From NCBI GenBank assembly GCA_039028895.1, contig JBCCHF010000013.1:62001-126000 (forward strand): a stretch of DNA of 64,000 bases, written 5' to 3'. The notes beneath the pieces are model-generated. The model was not told the origin of the DNA and did not search any database. It was given only the letters and a program-made list of their open reading frames with translations. Positions 8,140-17,280 of this stretch are shown here, piece by piece (position 1 is the first letter of the stretch; each line of letters opens with the position of its first letter). Source of the stretch: JAHDCJ01 sp039028895. Lineage in GTDB: Bacteria > Bacteroidota > Bacteroidia > Chitinophagales > Saprospiraceae. The translations under genes and the position numbers were made by a program.

Positions 8140-9447
8140 TTATTTTTTCTTTTTTTCTTTTGGCAATCCGATGACTGTTCCATCAGGTATTACGCCATGC
8201 TTTTTGACGACTACAATACCATTTACAATGCAATAAGCCTCTTCTTCTGAATCTGGTAATGACACTGATCCCCTGATTGTGACATTATCGCCGATCTTAC
8301 AATTTTTATCAAGAATGGCGTCTTCGATGTAGCAGTTTTTGCCGACACCAATAGGTGGTACAGGAGCAGAATCTTCCATTTCTTCAATAGTTTGGTAAAA
8401 ATCGGCACCAAACATAATCACATTTTTTAGTTCTGACTTTTTACCTATTCTTGATCGAATACCGACTATTGTTCTTTCGACTTTCTTGGCGTGCACAATG
8501 CATCCCTCAGCCAAAACAGATTTATTGAATTTAGTACCAAAAACTTTTGATGGCGGGAGCATCCTTGCACGGGTATAAACCGTATTATCGCCATCGAAGA
8601 AATTAAACTCCGGTACATTATCTGTAAATGCCAGGTTGGCTTCAAAAAAGGATCTGATAGTTCCGATATCTGTCCAGTAACCCTGGTAGGCGTAGCTGGC
8701 AACCGTGTAGTCTCCATTGATAGCGGATGGAATAATCTCTTTGCCAAAATCCATCGCTTTTTCATTTTGCTCAAACAGATTGCCCAGTGCAGTCCTGCTA
8801 AAGATGTAGATCCCCATTGAAGCCAGGTATTTTTTACCAGCTTTAGAATGTTCCGGAGCTACTGGAGACTCCCATTTGTCAAGTTCATCAAGTGATGGTT
8901 TTTCAACAAAGCTGTCAATCATACCATCCTTATTCACTTTCATAATGCCAAAACCAGTTGCATCATGCGCATTGACAGGGATGGTTGCAAGCGTGAGATC
9001 AGCAGCTTGCTCAATATGATAATCAAGCAGTTTCTCGAAATCCATCTGATATAGTTGATCACCAGACAAGACGAGAATATAGTCAAAGTCGTGGTTTTTT
9101 AGGTGTGGCACTGATTGTCTCACGGCGTCAGCGGTCCCTTGATACCATTCTAGTGACGAACGGGTTTGCTCCGCAGCAAGAATGTCAACAAAGCCATAAC
9201 CAAAACTATCAAAGTGGAACGTATTTTTGATATGCCTGTTGAGTGATGCAGAGTTGAACTGGGTCAAGACAAACATGCGCTTTACCCCTGAATTAAGGCA
9301 GTTTGAAATTGGAATATCAATCAAGCGATATTTTCCTCCAATAGGAACCGCTGGTTTTGACCGGAGTTGGGTTAATGGGTATAGTCTTGTACCTGCTCCG
9401 CCTCCCAGGATGAGGGAGACCATCTTTTTCTTTTGATTTTTTGGCAC
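8140..9447 (-). CDS. glgC: Glucose-1-phosphate adenylyltransferase (ADP-glucose pyrophosphorylase)
   Basis: 435 residues. The N-terminal nucleotidyltransferase signature GGGAGTRLYPLT, the KPAVPIGGKYRLIDIPISN segment, LSGDQLYQMDF and the EKP loop identify a GlgC-type enzyme. The C-terminus has the hexapeptide-rich left-handed beta-helix (NCYIEDAILDKNCKIGDNV). It makes ADP-glucose from ATP and glucose 1-phosphate, the committed step of glycogen synthesis. It lies 7 bases downstream of glgA and 5 bases upstream of the yjjG-like gene. The start MPKNQKKK is taken because it directly follows the glgA stop. Confidence 0.95.
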   Translation of the reverse strand: MPKNQKKKMVSLILGGGAGTRLYPLTQLRSKPAVPIGGKYRLIDIPISNCLNSGVKRMFVLTQFNSASLNRHIKNTFHFDSFGYGFVDILAAEQTRSSLEWYQGTADAVRQSVPHLKNHDFDYILVLSGDQLYQMDFEKLLDYHIEQAADLTLATIPVNAHDATGFGIMKVNKDGMIDSFVEKPSLDELDKWESPVAPEHSKAGKKYLASMGIYIFSRTALGNLFEQNEKAMDFGKEIIPSAINGDYTVASYAYQGYWTDIGTIRSFFEANLAFTDNVPEFNFFDGDNTVYTRARMLPPSKVFGTKFNKSVLAEGCIVHAKKVERTIVGIRSRIGKKSELKNVIMFGADFYQTIEEMEDSAPVPPIGVGKNCYIEDAILDKNCKIGDNVTIRGSVSLPDSEEEAYCIVNGIVVVKKHGVIPDGTVIGLPKEKKKK

Positions 9448-9454
9448 GAGGTGT

Positions 9455-10888
9455 TTATTTTTTAGTAAGTGAATTGTAAATATTGATATACGATTCCGCT
9501 GATCTTTCCCAGGAAAAATCTAGGCTCATAATGCGCTTTTGAAGTTCGCTAAAGTATTTCTTTGACTTGTATACTTCTGTTGCCCGGTATAAGGCGAGCC
9601 CAGCATCATCAAGGGTGAAGTGATCGAATCGGATACCACGACCGTCCTCTTCTCCAACATCACTCACCGTATCACGAAGTCCGCCCACTGATCGCACAAT
9701 AGGCACTGTACCATATCTCATGGCATACATCTGGTTCAGGCCACAAGGCTCAACCCTTGAGGGCATGAGCAAGAAGTCAGAGCCTGCATATAGTTGATGC
9801 GCCAATCCTTCATTATACTCCAATTGGGCATGGAAAAATCCCTTGAAATGCTCTCCCATACGTCCGAGTACATCCATTAAGTAGGGGTCTCCGGTGCCTA
9901 ATACAATAAAAGAAGCTTGTTGTCCGGAATAAAGAAACTGGCTTATCAGATCAGGGATCAGGTCAGCGCCTTTTTCTCTTACCAGCCTTCCGATAAAGGT
10001 GATCAAGGGTAAATCCGGATTAAGGCCGAAATGGTCAGTAAGCGCTTTTTTGTTTTTCTTTTTAAAGTTGGGAACAGATTTTTTGAGCTGCTGTACCAGG
10101 TAAGGGTCAGTTTTTGGATCCCATACCTCTGAATCGATACCATTAATGATACCAGTGGATTTTGGGTTTTCCTGTCTGAACAGATTTTCCAGACCATTAG
10201 ATTTCTGGTTCAGTTCTTCCAGGTAACTTGGAGATACAGTAGTGAGATGCCAACAGGTTTTTATTCCGGTGGCAAGTGGATTGATAGTGTGATTCCAATC
10301 CAGTAATCCAATATCTTCTACTTTAAAGTAGGGTAGAAGGTGTTTGCCATTCCAACTAAAAGCACCATGGTATTCCCCATTGTGAATAGTGAATACAGTG
10401 GGGATGTTCTGTAAACTCTCAAACTCAAAACTATGCTTGACCATGAAAGGCGTCAGTCCTGTATGATGATCATGGCAGTGCAATACATCAGGTTTTTTGG
10501 CAAAGCTAGCGACCCATTTGAGGACAGCCATCTGGAAACACAAGTACCGTTCGGCTTCATCCTGGTAATAGTTGCCACTAGGATCAGCATAAACACCCGG
10601 CCGATCAAACTTCCCGGGAATGGCTACTACAAACAATGGAAATCCCAGTTCATTCGAATCCAACTGCTGGATAGCAAAGGGAATATTATCATGATGTAAC
10701 CTAACCTCTCCGTGATGAACAGTTGTGAATTTGCGCTGATTGATCCAGGGCAAACTGTAACGCGGAATGATGACTCCCGTTTCCATTCCAGCCTTAGTCA
10801 GATATTTGGGCAAAGCACCAACGACATCTGCTAATCCGCCCACTTTGGCTGCTGGATAACACTCTACTGAAATATGTAATACATTCAT
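9455..10888 (-). CDS. glgA: Glycogen synthase (starch synthase family, GT5)
   Basis: 477 residues. The N-terminal ADP-glucose-binding motif K-x-G-G-L-A-D is at residues 15-21, inside the starch synthase catalytic domain, and the C-terminal GT-B part has the retaining signature VEPCGLNQMYAMRYG. It elongates alpha-1,4-glucan from ADP-glucose supplied by the next gene, glgC. A strong Bacteroidota -7 element lies about 16 bases upstream of the start, so this is the first gene of the glgA-glgC-yjjG transcript. No branching enzyme or phosphorylase lies in the window. Confidence 0.95.
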   Translation of the reverse strand: MNVLHISVECYPAAKVGGLADVVGALPKYLTKAGMETGVIIPRYSLPWINQRKFTTVHHGEVRLHHDNIPFAIQQLDSNELGFPLFVVAIPGKFDRPGVYADPSGNYYQDEAERYLCFQMAVLKWVASFAKKPDVLHCHDHHTGLTPFMVKHSFEFESLQNIPTVFTIHNGEYHGAFSWNGKHLLPYFKVEDIGLLDWNHTINPLATGIKTCWHLTTVSPSYLEELNQKSNGLENLFRQENPKSTGIINGIDSEVWDPKTDPYLVQQLKKSVPNFKKKNKKALTDHFGLNPDLPLITFIGRLVREKGADLIPDLISQFLYSGQQASFIVLGTGDPYLMDVLGRMGEHFKGFFHAQLEYNEGLAHQLYAGSDFLLMPSRVEPCGLNQMYAMRYGTVPIVRSVGGLRDTVSDVGEEDGRGIRFDHFTLDDAGLALYRATEVYKSKKYFSELQKRIMSLDFSWERSAESYINIYNSLTKK

Positions 10889-10903
10889 AGGATAAAATAT
10901 TGT

Positions 10904-10912
10904 GCAAAGGTA
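10904..10912 (-). promoter_or_regulatory. -7 promoter element of glgA
   Basis: Read on the minus strand this is TACCTTTGC, an exact TAnnTTTG match, about 16 bases before the glgA ATG. A clear TTG -33 element at the usual distance is not visible, so only the -7 part is supported. Confidence 0.5.
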
Positions 10913-11031
10913 CGGTCAAATTGGCTAATACCGTACATTCTAGTGATAAATTTTGGTTAAAATAAACCGAACTTTTAGCAATGATCAAGGAGGTAATCAG
11001 GGCAGGTTATAGGAATAGTGTCTAAATAAGT

Positions 11032-12561
11032 ATGAGACGCCTTTTTCTATGTGTTTTTACCGGACTGATATTGTCAGGCTTCATTCAAAATGTTGCCGTG
11101 GCCAATTACCTTCCGCTCCTCACCGAAGGAAAATCTTGGGACGCTTTTCGATGGGATAATAATGAATGTATTATTACCCCTTATTGTGATGGCAAACGAT
11201 ACTGGGCCGATGGGGATACTTTGATTGAAGGTATCTTTTACAAGAAGATGTGGGCCGCTGAAATTGTTTCTACTCAGCTTCCCGTTTTTCAACCGCCATA
11301 TGACTTTTCAGGCAATATTTTCCTGGCCGGATTCATGAGAGAAGATACGATGACTAAACAAGTGTTCTCAAGACGAATAGAGTCAGGCGGACAAGAATAC
11401 CTCACCTACGATTTCAGCCTTGAAATAGGAGATAGTTTGCTGGTTGATTACGTACAGGATACTTACGTTTACCTAGATACCATTTTGGAAATAACCACTC
11501 TGAATGGAGACAACTCTCGGCTTTTCAAGTTTTCAGGCTGGCCATTTACCATTACCGAACTGGAATATATCGAGGGGGTAGGTGGTATGGAAAATCCTTT
11601 ATTCCCTTTTGGTCCGTTTTTCGAAGCCGGAGAGGATTTGCAATGCGTTCATTTGAATGGTGAAGACTATTATGATTTTGGGGGGTGTCTCTACATGCCA
11701 CCGCCATTGCCACAAGAGTTGGCTTATGCCCCGCTTACAGGACAAAACATTGCCTGGAGAGAAACTGAAGTACATGGAGATATGGGACAAACAGTCTATT
11801 ATTCCCATCACTATTATTACCTGGCTGGCGATACGGTGATAAATGATCAATCTTATTCATTATTATTTCGGGGAGATTATCCTTTCGCGGTTCAAGGTGA
11901 AGCTTTGGCCGGTAGTTTTGAGGGATACATTTATGAAGTCGATAAAAGAGTTTTTTATGCACCGGATGGTGATCTTGAGGTACAAGGCCTGGTTTACGAC
12001 TTTAACCTTGGAGTAGGTGATTCTTTGTTTTTGGATGTTAATATCCTTCCGTGGACCATATCGCCTGTATTAATAACAGGAGTTGATATTATTCAGCTTG
12101 AAAATGGAGAATTCAGGAGAAAGTATTTAATCAATTATAGCACGAATTACAATTTTATTATCGAAGGTATCGGCAACGGTCGTGGTGGTCTTTTATATCC
12201 TGAGGGTGGAAGTACGCTAGATCACATTAATTCACTTCATTGTGTGGCTTCTGAAGATGAACTGCTTTACAGCAATAATTGGATAAACAATGGTGGTGAC
12301 TGTCTAGATATCACAGTTTCGAATGAGGATATCCAATTTGAAGAATTTTATATTTATCCAAATCCTGTTTCAAGTGCATTGTTTTTTTCAAAACACCTGG
12401 AATTAGTTGATATTAAGGTGTTTACCTTGCTTGGGCAACTAGCCAAAAGTTATGTCGGGTTTTCAGGCCAGCAAATTGAAGTTGGAGAATTACCAAGAGG
12501 GGTTTATGTAGTAGTGATACAAGGAGAGGTTGACTATGTACGGAAGATTGTGAAGGAGTGA
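11032..12561 (+). CDS. Secreted T9SS-cargo protein with an internally duplicated domain
   Basis: 509 residues with a signal peptide (MRRLFLCVFTGLILSG, cleavage near ANY). The last ~75 residues form a type A T9SS sorting domain (FYIYPNPVSSALFF, VFTLLGQLAKSY, LPRGVYVVVI, VRKIVKE). Before it are two copies of a ~200-residue module: both contain YDF-x-L-x-x-GDSL, then IEG-[VI]-G and a Cys-Val pair after a short loop. The protein would cross the outer membrane through the type IX system. I do not recognise the function of the repeated module; adhesion or substrate binding is a guess. It stands alone, divergent from glgA. Confidence 0.8.
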   Translation: MRRLFLCVFTGLILSGFIQNVAVANYLPLLTEGKSWDAFRWDNNECIITPYCDGKRYWADGDTLIEGIFYKKMWAAEIVSTQLPVFQPPYDFSGNIFLAGFMREDTMTKQVFSRRIESGGQEYLTYDFSLEIGDSLLVDYVQDTYVYLDTILEITTLNGDNSRLFKFSGWPFTITELEYIEGVGGMENPLFPFGPFFEAGEDLQCVHLNGEDYYDFGGCLYMPPPLPQELAYAPLTGQNIAWRETEVHGDMGQTVYYSHHYYYLAGDTVINDQSYSLLFRGDYPFAVQGEALAGSFEGYIYEVDKRVFYAPDGDLEVQGLVYDFNLGVGDSLFLDVNILPWTISPVLITGVDIIQLENGEFRRKYLINYSTNYNFIIEGIGNGRGGLLYPEGGSTLDHINSLHCVASEDELLYSNNWINNGGDCLDITVSNEDIQFEEFYIYPNPVSSALFFSKHLELVDIKVFTLLGQLAKSYVGFSGQQIEVGELPRGVYVVVIQGEVDYVRKIVKE

Positions 12562-12584
12562 TTGTGTGTCCACCTCAACCCTAA

Positions 12585-12680
12585 CCCTTCTCCCCCGACG
12601 CTCAGGTTGGGATTTGACACTCCAGGAGAAGGGAACTGATGTGCCCCTCCAATTGGATGGATTATGGGAGATAGGAGGGG
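12585..12680. repeat. REP-like double palindrome between convergent genes
   Basis: Two adjacent inverted repeats: CCCTTCTCC (12585-12593) with GGAGAAGGG (12625-12633), and CCCCTCC (12644-12650) with GGAGGGG (12674-12680). The left edge carries the text ACCCTAACCC, which recalls the dispersed intergenic palindromes seen in many bacterial genomes. It fills the 119 bases between the stops of the T9SS gene and the M17 gene. It may act as a bidirectional terminator, but no U-tract follows. Confidence 0.45.
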
Positions 12681-14174
12681 TCAACACTTCCTCAAAAACT
12701 CAACGATCAAATTTACTCCATACCCTGTTGCAGACTTATACTTTGAAAACGGGTTGTCACCAAAAGCAACTCCGGCAATGTCAAGATGTGCCCATGCCTT
12801 GTGATTTTCAGTGAAAAACTCCAGGAATTTTGCCGCTACTATGGCCCCGCCAATTGGTCGGCCACTGAAGTTTTTTACATCTGCCACATCTGAAACGATA
12901 TCGTTTGCAAAGCTATCGCTCAAAGGTAGTTGCCAAACTTGTTCTCCAACTTTTTCCCCGGCTGTTTTTAGCCTGTTTGCCAATTTTTGGTTATTGGTAA
13001 ACAGACCACCCATTTCATAGCCGAGTGTTTGTACGCAACTCCCAGTTAAGGTGGCCAGATCAATTATGATTTCCGGATTGTAGTTTTTTATCATATAGGC
13101 TAATCCGTCGGCAAGTATCAAACGACCTTCAGCATCTGTGTCAATAATCTCTATGGTCTTCCCGGAATATGAGTTGATAACATCGCCCGGTCTCACTGAT
13201 TTGGCATCGACACAATTATCCGTTGCCGGAATGATACCGATCAAATGGACAGGTAACTGTAGTCTTGCCGTCATTTCCATTGCTCCAAGGACGGCGGCAG
13301 CACCACCCATGTCACTTTTCATATAGTGCATATTGTTGGAGCCTTTGATTGATAGCCCGCCTGTATCAAAGGTGACTCCTTTCCCCACAAGACCCACTGT
13401 TTTGAGATCATTGCCACCAACGTTTTGAGGCTTGTATTCCATTATGATAAACACTGGAGGTAATTCACTGCCCTTATTTACTGCTATTAAAGCCCCTAGC
13501 TCCTCCTTTTCAATCTTTGCTTTGTCAAAAACCTTGACACTGAAACCATGCTTTTTGCCAGATGCCCTGGCATGTTCAGCCAAGGCTGCTGGGGTAGATT
13601 TATTGCCCGGTCCATTCACAAGTTGGTATATACCTGGCATAGCACCACCGTAATGACTGCCTTTTATGGCGGCCTCTCGACAAAGCTTTGCTGCTGATTG
13701 TGCTGTAATTATTTGGATTTGGGCTTTTTCAGATGAAAGCGGATGCCTTTGGGTTTTTCCGGTTTTGTAATGACCAATTGAATAGACCCCCAGTCTTAGG
13801 CCAGCAACGCTAGCCTCGGCAATGTTAGCCTGGCTACTAGACCCTAATGGGAGATTTCCAGTTAACTGGTCGATTGCGATATCAGCAGATAAAATGTTTT
13901 TTTGATTATGCGACAAAAGCCTGAATGCCCGTCTAACATTGTTATAACTCAAATCGTTGCCCAAACCAAGCAGGATAACAGAAGTTTTTTTTGAAAACGA
14001 AAAAGACAAAGACTGTCCAAATAGGGCCTTGAAATTATGTTTCAAATAAGACTTATGAACACCAAATAATTCAGTAAGGAGATTGAACGATTTATTGATT
14101 CCTTTCCCTGACCTTATCGGAATAATAATAGTTGAAGGGAATGATTTGAAAGTATGGGTTACTTTAATTTTCAT
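12681..14174 (-). CDS. Leucyl aminopeptidase (M17 family)
   Basis: 497 residues from the chosen start MKIKVTHTFKS at 14174; the frame is open 30 codons further upstream but that part lies inside the esterase gene. The two-metal site is complete: VGKGVTFDTGG (K and D), KSDMGGAA (D) and DTDAEGRL (D and E). The usual motif NTDAEGRL has N replaced by D here. M17 enzymes remove N-terminal residues from peptides in the cytoplasm as hexamers. The start overlaps the esterase stop by 11 bases (ATGAAAATTAA), which suggests translational coupling. Confidence 0.92.
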   Translation of the reverse strand: MKIKVTHTFKSFPSTIIIPIRSGKGINKSFNLLTELFGVHKSYLKHNFKALFGQSLSFSFSKKTSVILLGLGNDLSYNNVRRAFRLLSHNQKNILSADIAIDQLTGNLPLGSSSQANIAEASVAGLRLGVYSIGHYKTGKTQRHPLSSEKAQIQIITAQSAAKLCREAAIKGSHYGGAMPGIYQLVNGPGNKSTPAALAEHARASGKKHGFSVKVFDKAKIEKEELGALIAVNKGSELPPVFIIMEYKPQNVGGNDLKTVGLVGKGVTFDTGGLSIKGSNNMHYMKSDMGGAAAVLGAMEMTARLQLPVHLIGIIPATDNCVDAKSVRPGDVINSYSGKTIEIIDTDAEGRLILADGLAYMIKNYNPEIIIDLATLTGSCVQTLGYEMGGLFTNNQKLANRLKTAGEKVGEQVWQLPLSDSFANDIVSDVADVKNFSGRPIGGAIVAAKFLEFFTENHKAWAHLDIAGVAFGDNPFSKYKSATGYGVNLIVEFLRKC

Positions 14175-14967
14175 GATTTCCTTTTGTGTAAAAATAGAGC
14201 CAATCCAATGCACGTGGAAATTCTTTGCCCCATGCTGCTTCATTATGGATACCTTCAGGGTCAATACTGACCTGGATTTCTGTATTTATTGCAGGATTTT
14301 CTTCTGACTCCAATGAATCAACAATTTGCATAATGTCGGGCACCATGTCTTTGCTTTCCTTGCCTCCTCCATATAAATAGATATGTGTGCCTTCAGGGTG
14401 ATTAAAATTTAAGGCATCACTGAATATTTTGGAAGTGGTCCAGAACGAAGGCGAAAAGATCATTAGTTTACTGAATATATCAGGGTACATGAGTCCCGCG
14501 TAAATACTGATTAACCCGCCCATTGAGCTGCCACCAATCCCATTATTTTCCCTTCCGGGAAGGGTTCGGAAGTTTTTGTCGACATAGGGTTTCAGTTTTT
14601 CTACCAACCAGGAGGCATATTTTTTGCCTTCACTATCGCCCCACTTCTTTACCTTGTAGGGTTGATATTCAGAAATCCTGTCTTTTTCACCATGATCAAT
14701 TGCGATGACAATAATGTCTCCTTTACCCAGGGCTGTAAGGATAGCTAAACGTTTATCTACGGCCCAATTGCCAAAAGGCGCATGTTCATCAGCAAGGTTT
14801 TGGCCATCCTGAAGGTAGAGGACAGGGTAATGCTTGTCGGTTTTTCCATAATCATGGGGTAGGAGGGCAGAAATACGCCGGGTCCTTTCAAGTTCTGGAA
14901 TCTCGAAAGCATTTGCAATAACCTCGATAGTTGGTAAGTACTTTTCCTGGTAAGAAATTACAGTCAA
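14164..14967 (-). CDS. Putative esterase, esterase-D/enterochelin esterase-like alpha/beta-hydrolase
   Basis: 267 residues without signal peptide. YPVLYLQDGQN, VIAIDHG and the nucleophile elbow GGSSMGG (about residue 150) place it in the putative esterase family that includes esterase D and enterochelin esterases. The closing histidine is probably the one in DPEGIHNEAAW. It is cytoplasmic and translationally coupled to the M17 aminopeptidase downstream, so the two may act on one class of peptide or acyl-peptide substrate; this is inference. A CATCTTTGC sequence at 15045-15053 on the minus strand is a near match to a -7 element. Confidence 0.8.
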   Translation of the reverse strand: MTVISYQEKYLPTIEVIANAFEIPELERTRRISALLPHDYGKTDKHYPVLYLQDGQNLADEHAPFGNWAVDKRLAILTALGKGDIIVIAIDHGEKDRISEYQPYKVKKWGDSEGKKYASWLVEKLKPYVDKNFRTLPGRENNGIGGSSMGGLISIYAGLMYPDIFSKLMIFSPSFWTTSKIFSDALNFNHPEGTHIYLYGGGKESKDMVPDIMQIVDSLESEENPAINTEIQVSIDPEGIHNEAAWGKEFPRALDWLYFYTKGNHEN

Positions 14968-15146
14968 TTGCTCTGGTGTTAGCCTAAATGAATCTACAGT
15001 GCCTTATTGCAAAAAATCCCTGGTTCAGAGGTGGTTTCAGCGGGGCAAAGATGCGAAATTAACGCAGAAATCCATAATTTACAAACCGCCCCAGACGTTA
15101 ATAATTAACAGTGGCTGTTTGCATTGGAAAACATCAAAAAACGACT

Positions 15147-16088
15147 ATGAAAATTTTAAAAAAAATAGCCTGGACGCTTATCGTAATCATTATGATTTTA
15201 GGCATTCTGATTGGTAGTCAGGTCAAATTTGACGTTCCAGTTGAAACTCTCAAAGCTGAATATGCCAATGAGCAGTCCCAGTTCATGACTATTAATGGAA
15301 TGGAAGTACATTTCCGGGACGAAGGTAATGGAGAACCGTTGGTGCTTTTGCACGGAACCGCTGCTTCGTTACATACCTGGGATGGGTGGACAGAAGCGTT
15401 AAAAGACAGTTTCCGTGTTATTCGGTTAGACTTACCAGCATTCGGGTTAACCGGACCCGATCCTGATCATGATTATTCAATAGATAATTATATTGCTGTT
15501 TTGAATACTTTTTTTGATCAACTACGACTTGATTCATTGACTATTGCCGGTAACTCATTCGGCGGTCGGATTGCAATTGACTATACTCTTCGGCATTCCG
15601 ATAAGGTGAAAAAATTGATCCTTGTTGATGCTTCATGGTATAAACTTGAAGGAGAGGGGGCACCTTCCCTTGGTTTTAAATTGGCCAAACACCCCATTTT
15701 AAGTCGATTAGTAAGATGGACGACTACACGGTCTTTAGTCAAAAAGTCAGTCTATGAGGTTTATGGAGATGACTCAAAGGTCACTGATGATGTTATTGAT
15801 CGATATTATGATATGTTGCTCAGACAAGGAAACAGGGCTGCTTTTGTCGGAAGAGTAAATACTGATTATGTGGATAATAATCCTGCAATAAAGTCCATCG
15901 CACAACCAACATTGATTTTATGGGGAGATCAGGATATCTGGACGCCGACCAGTCATGCGCCGTTGTTTGAACGCGATATTGAAGGGGCAAAACTGATTAT
16001 GTATGAAGGAGTAGGGCATATCCCGATGGAAGAAATCCCGGAACAGTCGGCAGAGGATGTAAGACGTTTTTTAGAAGAGCGAAAATAA
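15147..16088 (+). CDS. Membrane-anchored alpha/beta-hydrolase
   Basis: 313 residues from the ATG at 15147 (MKILKKIAWTLIV). A GTG 36 bases upstream is in frame, but the ATG gives a proper N-terminal membrane anchor of about 20 residues. The hydrolase core is complete: HGTAASLHTWDG for the oxyanion loop, nucleophile AGNSFGG, acid in WGDQDIWTP and histidine in GVGHIPMEE. It belongs to the broad haloperoxidase/hydrolase group; substrate unknown. It is monocistronic and divergent from the 14967 esterase. Confidence 0.82.
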   Translation: MKILKKIAWTLIVIIMILGILIGSQVKFDVPVETLKAEYANEQSQFMTINGMEVHFRDEGNGEPLVLLHGTAASLHTWDGWTEALKDSFRVIRLDLPAFGLTGPDPDHDYSIDNYIAVLNTFFDQLRLDSLTIAGNSFGGRIAIDYTLRHSDKVKKLILVDASWYKLEGEGAPSLGFKLAKHPILSRLVRWTTTRSLVKKSVYEVYGDDSKVTDDVIDRYYDMLLRQGNRAAFVGRVNTDYVDNNPAIKSIAQPTLILWGDQDIWTPTSHAPLFERDIEGAKLIMYEGVGHIPMEEIPEQSAEDVRRFLEERK

Positions 16089-16144
16089 TTGTTGATTGCC
16101 AATTGATGCTTATGCACCAAGTGACAATCAACTGATGAAAGTTA

Positions 16145-17170
16145 TTACTCAAGGTAATAGGTGATTTTGGTCAGCCATTTAGCCTGATCTGGCTCTGCTC
16201 CCGGGTCGGTCACGTATTCTTCAATAACCGGATATTTCATGGTCAGGCTGTTAGCTTTCAGGTATTCGTCAATAGCATTATGTGCATTGGGTGTAGCTTC
16301 ATAAGGCCCATAATGATCAACAACCAATGCTTTTCCACCAGGAATTTCTACTGCTTTGTAATCGCCGTTCATTTTAATGGCCTCGGCTACTGGCATTCCT
16401 GCAGCCATGTCAGAAACCTGGTTTTCCATATCCCAGCTATAAAACAAACCGCTTGGCATGCCTGTCATTTTACTATGGTGATCGTCACCCAGGGCTGCGG
16501 CCATAGCACCAAAATGGGTAGCATAGAATTTGGCAACATCAGCCATGCTGACGGTTGCCCGATGAGTCATATAGGTTTTAGCGGGCAAATCTATTTGCTG
16601 AATATCAAATTTGGGTGATGCGGAAGCATTCTTGGCGGCTTCTTCACAGAGGGCTTTCAGACTTGCAAGACCTTTGTCATAATCACTACCTATTTGGTTT
16701 TTCATCCCCATCAACGCAACCATAACATTAGAGGGCATTGGTGTTTTGAAATTCATAGACCAGCTAACTTTGCTGCCGTTTTCGACGTCAGACAAGGCAT
16801 ATAATACATCTGACGAACCTTGTTGTGGCTCGAAAAAGGTTAGCTTTGTCTCCATCCGCTCGTTTACTTTAATGGCGGTGATTTCCTGCTCTCCTCTTCC
16901 AACATTTTTATTGCCTTCCCATTTGGCTTTAGAACCTACGGCACCGGATTCTCCTTCATAAGTATATTTTGCGTTAGGGTCAAGTTCTTTCCATGGAGAC
17001 CATGCGAGATGGTTTTCAAGTTTGCCAATGTGCTCAAAAATGATGTCCTTTGGGGCATCGATCTCAATAGAGCGTTCTACATTTACTTCTTTGGGCAGGA
17101 CTAAACCAGCGATTAAGCCTATACCAACGAGTAATCCAATAAGGATTAGCAAGAGTTTTAAAATTTTCAT
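16145..17170 (-). CDS. SRPBCC domain fused to a GyrI-like small-molecule-binding domain
   Basis: 341 residues. An N-terminal membrane segment (residues 4-25) is followed by a SRPBCC/polyketide-cyclase-like domain (VERSIEIDAPKDIIFEHI, LAWSPWKELDP) to about residue 175, then a GyrI-like effector-binding domain (ALVVDHYGPYEATPNAHNAIDEYL, ending in ITYYLE). Both are ligand-binding folds, and such fusions occur in Bacteroidota. There is no DNA-binding part, so it is not a regulator by itself. It is monocistronic. Ligand unknown. Confidence 0.82.
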   Translation of the reverse strand: MKILKLLLILIGLLVGIGLIAGLVLPKEVNVERSIEIDAPKDIIFEHIGKLENHLAWSPWKELDPNAKYTYEGESGAVGSKAKWEGNKNVGRGEQEITAIKVNERMETKLTFFEPQQGSSDVLYALSDVENGSKVSWSMNFKTPMPSNVMVALMGMKNQIGSDYDKGLASLKALCEEAAKNASASPKFDIQQIDLPAKTYMTHRATVSMADVAKFYATHFGAMAAALGDDHHSKMTGMPSGLFYSWDMENQVSDMAAGMPVAEAIKMNGDYKAVEIPGGKALVVDHYGPYEATPNAHNAIDEYLKANSLTMKYPVIEEYVTDPGAEPDQAKWLTKITYYLE

Positions 17171-17280
17171 AGTTTTTTGAAATTTGAGAAATTATTAGAA
17201 AATACCACAAAAAAGAAGGACCTCTTTTGTTATGCGGGAGGAATTCGGATTGATATTTAAATTTACAAAAAACCCTACAA

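Noticed and set aside
14175..14264. N-terminal extension of the M17 aminopeptidase.
   Set aside because: It lies wholly within the esterase gene in another frame, and the coupled ATG at 14174 gives the normal family start.
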